In this document: positions 56,731-64,000 of the stretch, piece by piece
Layout of the letters: every line of letters starts with the position of its first letter
How positions within the stretch are numbered: the stretch's first letter is position 1
NCBI RefSeq assembly: GCF_039596395.1
Contig: NZ_JBCNJT010000001.1
Span: 1,957,315-2,021,314 of the forward strand
DNA from: Fluviicola sp.
GTDB taxonomy: Bacteria > Bacteroidota > Bacteroidia > Flavobacteriales_D > Crocinitomicaceae
Direction: 5' to 3'
DNA length: 64,000 bases
Notes under the pieces: model-generated
What the model was told of the DNA's origin: nothing
What the model saw: only the letters and a program-made list of their open reading frames with translations
Database searches by the model: none
Made by a program: the position numbers and the translations under genes

Positions 56731-56755
56731 TCAGGGGCGCTTAATCGCGCCCCTG
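56731..56755. terminator. Hairpin between convergent genes
   Basis: TCAGGGGCGC pairs perfectly with GCGCCCCTGA. It lacks a T-run, so it may be a weak terminator. Confidence 0.6.
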
Positions 56756-56762
56756 ATAGTAT

Positions 56763-57239
56763 TTAAAATAAATCTTTCAAATGCGGGCCCATTTCGACCT
56801 CGATATCTTTGCGCAATTCCATTAAACGTTTGGCATATTGCTGTAATTGCATTTCACGTTCGGTATTCGGGATCCATTGATTGGTCGGTTTGGGATTTCC
56901 CTGTTCATCCACCGAAACAAAGACAATTACACAATGAGTTGTCTTTTCAAATTTGGTTTCACTCATCTTGCGCGAGAAAACATCCACCGCAATGTGAATA
57001 CTTGATTTTCCGGTAAAAATGACCCGCGCCTGAATCTTCACCAGGCTACCGATATGAATGGGCTTAAAAAAGCGGATACCACCCACGTAGACTGTTACAC
57101 AGTAACCTTCCGACCACGTAGAGGCACAGGCGTAAGCTGCCTGGTCAATCCATTTCATTACGGCACCTCCGTGCACTTTTCCTCCAAAATTCACATCCGT
57201 AGGTTCACTGACGAATTGAAAGGTAATCTTGTCTTGCAT
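56763..57239 (-). CDS. Acyl-CoA thioesterase (hotdog fold)
   Basis: The 158-residue protein has the YciA/ACOT7-like pattern: DVNFGGKVHGGAVMKWIDQAAYACASTW, with Asn, His and Asp of the active site, then VRFFKPIHIGSLVKIQARVIFTGKSSIHI. Such enzymes hydrolyse acyl-CoA to the acid and CoA. Length matches the family. It lies alone, convergent with the gene at 56220. The C-terminal ~35 residues are charged and likely helical. Confidence 0.9.
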   Translation of the reverse strand: MQDKITFQFVSEPTDVNFGGKVHGGAVMKWIDQAAYACASTWSEGYCVTVYVGGIRFFKPIHIGSLVKIQARVIFTGKSSIHIAVDVFSRKMSETKFEKTTHCVIVFVSVDEQGNPKPTNQWIPNTEREMQLQQYAKRLMELRKDIEVEMGPHLKDLF

Positions 57240-57482
57240 GAAAGCGAAATTAGCGAATAGTTTGTTTTAATTGAATTATCAATTAATTTTGTGTCATTTT
57301 TAACAAAAATACAACCTTTTGATTTTTTTTTCGTTAAAATTACACTGAAAACTAATGCTTCGAAGGTAATTCGATTTAGCACACCTGTTTATTCGCAAAC
57401 GAGCGTGGCGGATTTGTTAAAAAAAGAACTATCTTCGGCTGATAGAAACTAATACACTTCCCGTTACCTTGACTAAACGTAT

Positions 57483-60400
57483 ATGAAAAAACTACTTATT
57501 TTCCTATCATTCTCCATGATAGCTCTTGCGAATTGGTCCCAGGTCTCCAACGCCTGCTTCAGTTCGAGAAACGATATTTCCATCCGAAAGACTTTCTCTC
57601 AGAGTCGCGGAATGGTAAAAGGTGATTTTGACAGTGACGGAGTGCTCGACATTGTCAGTTCGAATTATGTTGCTTCTGCTTCAACGGTCAAACGATTTTC
57701 CTTTCAAAAAGGGTTAGGCAATGGAAAATTCGGTTCCTCGGTCGGATACGGGAATGCAGGGCTCCAAACGCAGGATATCCGAAGTGCTGACTTCAATAAC
57801 GACGGAAAGCTGGATGTGGCTTACATCAACTTAACGGGTATTTATATTTTTCACGGCCAGGGAAACGGGCTTTTTGATAGTATCACCACTCTTACTCTCA
57901 CAAACGGAAAGTACATGGCTGTGGGAGACTTCAACGAAGACGGCGCTGTGGATATTGTGGGAACTTCTGCTACCAACCAGTTCACATTATTTGCAGGTAC
58001 ACTGGGTAATCCTACCCTATTCTCTTCTACGGTATTTACTATTACAGGCAGCATCCAAAACATGGAAGTTGCTGATATGGATGGCGATAACCACCTGGAT
58101 GTTGTTTCCTATACGGCAAATGGTGTTTATGTATCCAAAAATAACAACGGAAGCCTTGGTAATTTCTTCACAGGTACCAATGTTTCTACAAGCGGTAGCG
58201 GTCAAACAGATCTAACCATTTGTGATATCGACAATGACGGAGATAAAGACGTAGTTACCACCAACAAATCGAGTAATAACATTTCCGTATTGAAAAACAA
58301 CGGTACGGGAACTTTGAATTTACATGCTACTTATGCCACAGAACTGGCACCGGACGGCATTGACAATTTTGATATCAACCAGGATGGTTTTAAGGATATT
58401 GTCGTTGCCAATGTAAGTTCGTCCACCATCTCCATTTTCTTCGGAGGAAGTGGCGGAGTATTGAGTTTGTACCAGACGATCCAGGCACCTGGAAGCCCGA
58501 AAGCGGTGGTTGTAGGCCACTTCACTTCAGATACTTATCCGGACATTGTTTCGGCACAAACTTCCGGAGCTTACTTCAACTCTTTTGTGGGAAATGCCAC
58601 AAACAATTACCTCCAGACGAATTTGTTCGACATCGGTGCTTCTCCGAGTTCTGCTTTTGCAGCTGACTTTAACGGAGATGGAAACCAAGATGTCGCTATC
58701 ACACAAGCCGGGGCAAACAATGCCCAAATCTATTTGGGTAACGGTGCGGGAGGTTTTACAGCCGGAGCAATATTAACAACCGGTACTACTCCGTTCTATA
58801 TTACCGGAGCAGATTTGGATAATTCAGGTTCCATGGACCTTGTTGTGGTGAATAACGGAAGTGGTAACATTACCGTCTTTTACGGTACAGGAAGCGGTAC
58901 TTTTTCAGCAGGATCAACTTATTCGGTCGGAACAACACCTGTTCAGGCCAAGATCGGACACCTGAACGGTGATGCTTTTACAGATATCGTGGTAACCAAT
59001 TCCGGGAGCGCGAATTTCTCTGTATTAACTGCCAATGGAGCTTCTTCATTCAATTCGGCAGTCAATTATGCAACCAATCCAACTCCATATCCGATTGTTA
59101 TTACCGATTACGATAACGACGGATTTAATGATGTGGTAGTAGGTCACAATGCCAGTGCCAGTTCCCAGCTTTTAAAGTTTAAAGGAGACGGATCAGGAAC
59201 GCTTGCTGCAAACGGGAACATCGGAACAACGACTGCAACTTATCCGTTGGCAACGTCATTGGAATCAGGTGACCTGGATGGTGACGGAGATAAAGACATC
59301 ATCGTAGGAAGAAGCGGAGACGTCGGAAAGATCTTTAATCCGGCAGTTACAACCGGTAGTGCCGCAACGAACACAACGACCATCATCAACACCACACCCG
59401 GTTCAGGTTCTGTTGTGGGGATTAAGATCATTGATGTTAACAACGACGGGAAATTAGACGTCATGGCCACTTATAACAATGGTGGCGGTGTCGTTACGGG
59501 GTCATTAGTAGCAAGTGTGGCTACCGGTTTCGGTACAAACGCTGCCTATGTATTAAATCCACCGACAGTTGGATTCGCTTCGGAAACGGATGCGTCTGGT
59601 ATGGCTGTTGCAGATTTCAACAACGACGGAAGAGTTGATGCGATTATTCCGAACAAAGGATCAAACAGCTTCACCCTTCATCTAAATACCACACCGGTAA
59701 TTACTGCCGGCGGACCAACCACTTTTTGTAGCGGAAACAGTGTAACACTTACTTCAACGACAGCTTCACAATGGTATGACTGGGATCCGAACAATGAAAC
59801 CACTCCATCCATTTCGGCAACTGCAACCGGTCCTTATTACGTAGTAACTTCTTCTTCGTGGAGTGACTGGTGCCAGGCGAAATCAGACACTATTACCGTT
59901 ACGGTAACTCCTGGGCCAACAGCACCGACCATTACTGCCGGAGGACCGACGACTTTCTGTTCAGGCGGAAACGTGGTATTGACCTCTTCCCAGGCAACCG
60001 GGAACCAATGGTACAAAAATGGAGTCCTGATTTCAGGAGCTACTGCACAAAATTACACTGCAACAACTGCAGGAACATATACCGTTACATATACCAGCGG
60101 AGGATGTACATCTCCTCAATCAACGGGAATTAGTGTAACAGCAACTCAAACCCCGGTAATTACTGCCGGCGGACCGACCACTTTCTGTACAGGCGGATCA
60201 GTAGTCCTGACTTCGAATGTTACTTCCAACATTTTATGGTCGAACGGAGCTACTACCCCTTCCATTACGGTAACAACTTCCGGAAATTATTCGGTACAAA
60301 ATATTGTAAGCGGATGTCCTACGCTCACGTCAAATACCATTACTGTAACAGTTGCTGCTTCCCTAAGCACACCAACTATTTCACCTGCCGGACCGGTAAC

Positions 60401-63400
60401 ATTGTGTCCAAGCGGATCAGTGACTTTAACGTCCTCTTCGGCAACCAATAACATTTGGTCTACCGGAGCAACTACCCAATCAATTACGGTTAACACAGCC
60501 GGATCTTATTTTGTGCATCTGGACAACGGATCCTGTACTTCTGCCAATTCAACGGCAGTTACGGTAACAAACGGATCTGCTCCTGCTACCCCTACAATTA
60601 CTGCCGGAGGGCCAACGACTTTCTGTACAGGCGGATCGGTAACATTGACTTCAAGCACAGGAACTTCTTACTTGTGGTCGAATGGTGCAACCACACAGTC
60701 GATTACTGTAACTACTTCCGGTTCATACACCGTACAGGTAACAAACTCAGCAGGATGTCAAAGTGCATCCAGTGTAGCAACAGTCGTTACTGTGAACACT
60801 GCTCCTGCTACTCCGGCAATCACTGCCGGAGGGCCAACCACTTTCTGTGCAGGCGGATCAGTAACTTTAACTTCAAGTGCAGGAACTTCATACTTGTGGT
60901 CGACAGGTGCTACAACTGCTTCCATTAACGTTACAACCGCAGGTTCATATACGGTTCAGGTAACAAACGCATCGGGTTGTCAAAGTGCAGCAAGTTCGGC
61001 TACAACTGTAACAGTTAACTCCGCTCCTGCTGCTCCAACCATTACAGCAAGTGGCCCAACAACTTTCTGTGCAGGCGGATCGGTAACACTGACTTCCAGC
61101 GCCGGAACTTCCTATTTGTGGTCGACAGGTGCTACAACAGCTTCCATTAACGTTACAACCGCAGGTTCTTATACCGTTCAGGTAACGAATTCGTCGGGAT
61201 GCCAGAGTGGCTCCAGTACAGCAACTGTTGTTACTGTGAACGCTGCTCCTGCTGCTCCGACCATTACAGCCAGTGGTCCTACGACTTTCTGTGCAGGTGG
61301 ATCGGTAACACTGACATCCAGCGCAGGGAACTCCTATTTGTGGTCGACAGGTGCCACAACCGCTTCTATTAACGTAACAACTGCAGGTTCTTATACGGTT
61401 CAGGTAACAAACGCGGCAGGATGTCAAAGTACAGCCAGCGCAGCAACTGTAGTTACTGTGAACGCTGCTCCTGCTGCTCCGACCATTACCGCAGGTGGTT
61501 CAACAACTTTCTGTGCAGGCGGATCGGTAACATTGACTTCCAGTGCAGGAACTTCTTATTTGTGGTCAACAGGAGCAACAACTCCTTCCATCAACGTAAC
61601 AACTGCAGGTTCCTATACCGTGCAGGTTACAAACTCATCGGGATGTCAGAGTGCTTCGAGTGCAGCAACAACGGTTACTGTAAATGCTTTACCGGCTGCT
61701 CCAACCATTACAGCGGGCGGACCAACGACATTCTGTAACGGAAACTCCGTTACCCTGACTTCCAGTGCTGGAAATTCCTATTTGTGGTCGACAGGAGCTA
61801 CAACTGCTTCTATTAACGTAACAACTTCCGGAAACTACACTGTACAGGTGACAAATGCTGCAGGATGCCAAAGTCCGGCGAGCGCTGCAACTACGGTTAC
61901 AGTAAGCCCTGGACCAACTGCTCCGACCATTACTGCCGGAAGTGCAACTACTTTCTGTGCCGGCGGATCAGTAACATTGACTTCCAGTGCAGGAACTTCC
62001 TATTTGTGGTCAACAGGTGCTACCACTCCTTCTATTAACGTAACAACTTCCGGTTCATATACCGTTCAAATTACTAATGCTTCCGGGTGTCAAAGTACTG
62101 CAAGTGCCGCAACGGTTGTAACGGTTAACCCTGCGCCTGCCACTCCGACAGTTACAGCAGGCGGATCAACAACATTCTGTGCCGGCGGATCCGTGACATT
62201 GACTTCCAGTGCAGGAACTTCTTACTTGTGGTCAACAGGTGCTACAACGCAATCTATTACCGTAACGACTGCCGGTTCCTATTCTGTTCAGGTAACAAAC
62301 GCTGCGGGATGTTTGAGTGCGGCAAGTACTGCAACCGTTGTAACTGTAAATGCTTTACCGGCTGCTCCAACCATTTCTGCAGGCGGGCCAACTACATTCT
62401 GTGCAGGTGGATCTGTTACTCTTACTTCCAGTGCAGGAACTTCTTATTTGTGGTCAACAGGTGCCACCACATCTTCCATTAACGTAACAACCGCAGGTTC
62501 TTATACCGTTCAGGTGACGAATGCAGCGGGATGTCAAAGTCCGGCAAGTTCGGCAACAACTGTAACCGTTAACTCCGCTCCTGCTGCTCCAACCATCACT
62601 GCGGGCGGACCAACCACTTTCTGTTCGGGCGGATCTGTTACTCTGACATCCAGTGCAGGAAATTCCTATTTGTGGTCAACAGGTGCTACAACACCTTCCA
62701 TTACCGTAACAACTGCAGGTTCATATACTGTCCAGGTAATGAACACTGCGGGATGTCAAAGTACTTCCAGTGCAGCAACAACGGTTACCGTGAACGCTTC
62801 GCCTTCAGCTCCAACCATTACTGCAAGTGGCTCTACTTCTATTTGTGCCGGTAATTCGGTAACACTGACTTCCAGTGCGGGGACTTCTTACTTGTGGTCG
62901 ACAGGAGCTACAACGGCTTCTATCAACGTAACAACCGCAGGTTCCTATACGGTTCAGGTAACAAACGCGGCAGGATGTCAAAGTCCGGCTAGTTCAGCAA
63001 CAACTGTTACTGTAAACGCTTTACCTGCCACTCCGACTATTACAGCAGGTGGACCGACGACTTTCTGTTCAGGCGGATCAGTTACATTGACTTCCAGTTC
63101 AGGAAGTGCTTATTTATGGTCGACGGGAGCGACAACCGCTTCTATCAACGTAACCACTTCCGGAAACTATACCGTACAGGTAACAAACGGAGCGGGATGC
63201 CAAAGTGCTGCCAGTGCAGCTACGACCGTAACTGTTAACCCTTTACCAGCTACACCAACTATTACAGCAAGTGGTTCTACTACTTTCTGTGCGGGTGGTT
63301 CTGTTACTTTAACAGCGAGCGCAGGAACTTCCTACTTATGGTCGACAGGTGCTACAACCGCGTCTATCAACGTAACGACTTCCGGAACTTATTCCGTTCA

Positions 63401-64000
63401 GGTTACAAACGCAGCAGGATGTCAAAGCGCTTCAAGTGCAGCTACAACTGTAACCGTTAACTCACTGCCTACCGCACCAACTATTACAGCAAGTGGTTCC
63501 ACTACTTTCTGTGCAGGCGGATCGGTTACATTGACTTCAAGCACCGGAACTTCCTACTTATGGTCGACAGGAGAAACAACGCAATCGATTAACGTTACTG
63601 CTTCCGGCTCTTATACCGTTCAGGTAAGCAACGGAGCAGGATGCCAGAGCCTTGCCAGTGCAGCTACAACGGTAACTGTTAACCCACTTCCTGCAACACC
63701 AACCATTACGGCAAGTAGTTCTACTACTTTCTGTGCGGGTGGATCGGTAACATTAACTTCCAGTGCAGGAAATGCTTATTTATGGTCGACAGGTGCTACA
63801 ACGGCTTCCATCAACGTAACAACTTCCGGAACTTATTCCGTTCAGGTAATTAACACAGCTGGTTGTCAAAGTGCTTCAAGCGCTGCAACGGTTGTTACGG
63901 TAAATGCTTTACCTGCTGCTCCAACTATCACGGCCGGAGGGCCAACAACTTTCTGTGCAGGCGGATCAGTGACATTGACTTCAAGTACCGGAAATGCTTA
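57483..64000 (+). CDS. Giant secreted VCBS/FG-GAP and Ig-repeat protein (3' end outside window)
   Basis: An open frame from the ATG at 57483 runs to the right edge without a stop (at least 2172 residues). A signal peptide (KKLLIFLSFSMIALANWSQ) is followed by about 14 FG-GAP/VCBS repeats to ~residue 730 with calcium-type motifs such as DFDSDGVLDIV, DFNNDGKLDVAY, DMDGDNHLDVV, DFNGDGNQDVAI, DLDGDGDKDII, DVNNDGKLDVMA and DFNNDGRVDAII, likely two propellers. From ~59705 Ig-like units with TAGGPTTFC, LWSTGATT and GCQS begin; after the first few they have a fixed period of 74 residues. T9SS export is expected, but the sorting domain is beyond the window. Two cysteines per unit may make a disulphide. 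Confidence 0.9.
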   Translation, partial: MKKLLIFLSFSMIALANWSQVSNACFSSRNDISIRKTFSQSRGMVKGDFDSDGVLDIVSSNYVASASTVKRFSFQKGLGNGKFGSSVGYGNAGLQTQDIRSADFNNDGKLDVAYINLTGIYIFHGQGNGLFDSITTLTLTNGKYMAVGDFNEDGAVDIVGTSATNQFTLFAGTLGNPTLFSSTVFTITGSIQNMEVADMDGDNHLDVVSYTANGVYVSKNNNGSLGNFFTGTNVSTSGSGQTDLTICDIDNDGDKDVVTTNKSSNNISVLKNNGTGTLNLHATYATELAPDGIDNFDINQDGFKDIVVANVSSSTISIFFGGSGGVLSLYQTIQAPGSPKAVVVGHFTSDTYPDIVSAQTSGAYFNSFVGNATNNYLQTNLFDIGASPSSAFAADFNGDGNQDVAITQAGANNAQIYLGNGAGGFTAGAILTTGTTPFYITGADLDNSGSMDLVVVNNGSGNITVFYGTGSGTFSAGSTYSVGTTPVQAKIGHLNGDAFTDIVVTNSGSANFSVLTANGASSFNSAVNYATNPTPYPIVITDYDNDGFNDVVVGHNASASSQLLKFKGDGSGTLAANGNIGTTTATYPLATSLESGDLDGDGDKDIIVGRSGDVGKIFNPAVTTGSAATNTTTIINTTPGSGSVVGIKIIDVNNDGKLDVMATYNNGGGVVTGSLVASVATGFGTNAAYVLNPPTVGFASETDASGMAVADFNNDGRVDAIIPNKGSNSFTLHLNTTPVITAGGPTTFCSGNSVTLTSTTASQWYDWDPNNETTPSISATATGPYYVVTSSSWSDWCQAKSDTITVTVTPGPTAPTITAGGPTTFCSGGNVVLTSSQATGNQWYKNGVLISGATAQNYTATTAGTYTVTYTSGGCTSPQSTGISVTATQTPVITAGGPTTFCTGGSVVLTSNVTSNILWSNGATTPSITVTTSGNYSVQNIVSGCPTLTSNTITVTVAASLSTPTISPAGPVTLCPSGSVTLTSSSATNNIWSTGATTQSITVNTAGSYFVHLDNGSCTSANSTAVTVTNGSAPATPTITAGGPTTFCTGGSVTLTSSTGTSYLWSNGATTQSITVTTSGSYTVQVTNSAGCQSASSVATVVTVNTAPATPAITAGGPTTFCAGGSVTLTSSAGTSYLWSTGATTASINVTTAGSYTVQVTNASGCQSAASSATTVTVNSAPAAPTITASGPTTFCAGGSVTLTSSAGTSYLWSTGATTASINVTTAGSYTVQVTNSSGCQSGSSTATVVTVNAAPAAPTITASGPTTFCAGGSVTLTSSAGNSYLWSTGATTASINVTTAGSYTVQVTNAAGCQSTASAATVVTVNAAPAAPTITAGGSTTFCAGGSVTLTSSAGTSYLWSTGATTPSINVTTAGSYTVQVTNSSGCQSASSAATTVTVNALPAAPTITAGGPTTFCNGNSVTLTSSAGNSYLWSTGATTASINVTTSGNYTVQVTNAAGCQSPASAATTVTVSPGPTAPTITAGSATTFCAGGSVTLTSSAGTSYLWSTGATTPSINVTTSGSYTVQITNASGCQSTASAATVVTVNPAPATPTVTAGGSTTFCAGGSVTLTSSAGTSYLWSTGATTQSITVTTAGSYSVQVTNAAGCLSAASTATVVTVNALPAAPTISAGGPTTFCAGGSVTLTSSAGTSYLWSTGATTSSINVTTAGSYTVQVTNAAGCQSPASSATTVTVNSAPAAPTITAGGPTTFCSGGSVTLTSSAGNSYLWSTGATTPSITVTTAGSYTVQVMNTAGCQSTSSAATTVTVNASPSAPTITASGSTSICAGNSVTLTSSAGTSYLWSTGATTASINVTTAGSYTVQVTNAAGCQSPASSATTVTVNALPATPTITAGGPTTFCSGGSVTLTSSSGSAYLWSTGATTASINVTTSGNYTVQVTNGAGCQSAASAATTVTVNPLPATPTITASGSTTFCAGGSVTLTASAGTSYLWSTGATTASINVTTSGTYSVQVTNAAGCQSASSAATTVTVNSLPTAPTITASGSTTFCAGGSVTLTSSTGTSYLWSTGETTQSINVTASGSYTVQVSNGAGCQSLASAATTVTVNPLPATPTITASSSTTFCAGGSVTLTSSAGNAYLWSTGATTASINVTTSGTYSVQVINTAGCQSASSAATVVTVNALPAAPTITAGGPTTFCAGGSVTLTSSTGNA
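60590..64000 (+). repeat. Tandem 222-bp in-frame repeats (Ig-like domains)
   Basis: The TTTCTGT motif of the unit recurs every 222 bases from 60621 to 63950 (16 copies here), exactly 74 codons. Copies are alike at DNA level, with third-position and block differences that suggest repeated duplication and exchange. Confidence 0.92.

Noticed and set aside
60590-64000. Regular repeats that might be taken for a CRISPR array
   Set aside because: The period is 222 bases, in frame and coding, with no unique spacers.

Overview
The window looks like chromosomal DNA from a Bacteroidota bacterium of the order Flavobacteriales, most likely near the Fluviicola/Crocinitomicaceae group; that last placement is inference. 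Support comes from type IX secretion system (T9SS) hallmarks (PorP/SprF proteins, type A and type B C-terminal sorting domains, OmpA-PD40-TPR proteins resembling PorE), promoters of the Bacteroidota form TTG-N19-TAnnTTTG, and paired TPR histidine kinases.

Layout. 1-3.7 kb: the end of an ABC-F ATPase, a repeat-filled gap, a small secreted protein made of YESQA repeats (septoil-knot/DUF6150 type), an FkbM-like protein, a DUF1569 protein and an O-methyltransferase. 4.0-17.8 kb: a T9SS surface block. One OmpA/PD40/TPR protein lies on the + strand; opposite it is a five-gene operon of two large type B-sorted proteins, each followed by its own PorP/SprF protein, ending in a second OmpA/PD40/TPR protein. 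18-20.8 kb: a RimB-RimK-AstE-like-TrmH operon, probably for adding and removing glutamate tails. 21-29.9 kb: rplS, then a run of + strand enzymes and small proteins (MepA-like peptidase, nucleoside hydrolase, M28 peptidase, Kazal inhibitor, SnoaL-like, GNAT, nitrilase, zinc-ribbon proteins, MCE lipoprotein, aldehyde dehydrogenase). 30-35.4 kb: an AraC regulator and stress-type genes (Lmo0937-like membrane peptide, coiled-coil lipoprotein, N/Q-rich CsbD-like protein), a thioredoxin, a hemerythrin and an MFS transporter.

35.5-44.4 kb: a VWA protein, an ABC exporter with a LolA-like partner, a T9SS type A protein, an azoR/hxlR divergent pair and a very small protein that appears to be little more than a sorting domain. 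44.7-51.3 kb: two complete two-component operons (NarL type and LytTR type), both with TPR sensor kinases. 51.8-53.8 kb: an HMA-MauE membrane protein with an AraC regulator whose N-terminus looks metal-binding. 54.1-55.4 kb: tRNA-Lys and an AT-rich orphan gene between direct repeats. 55.7-57.2 kb: a lone receiver domain, a small secreted protein and a thioesterase. From 57.5 kb to the end runs a giant secreted protein: FG-GAP/VCBS propeller repeats followed by Ig-like repeats of exactly 222 bp that continue past the window.

Intergenic regions carry several families of short repeats (REP-like hairpins, GTTCAAA arrays, AATTATCAA inverted repeats). The best candidates for something undescribed are the paired type B/PorP locus, the sorting-domain-only protein, the N/Q-rich CsbD-like protein, the HMA-AraC regulators and the direct-repeat-bounded gene beside tRNA-Lys.
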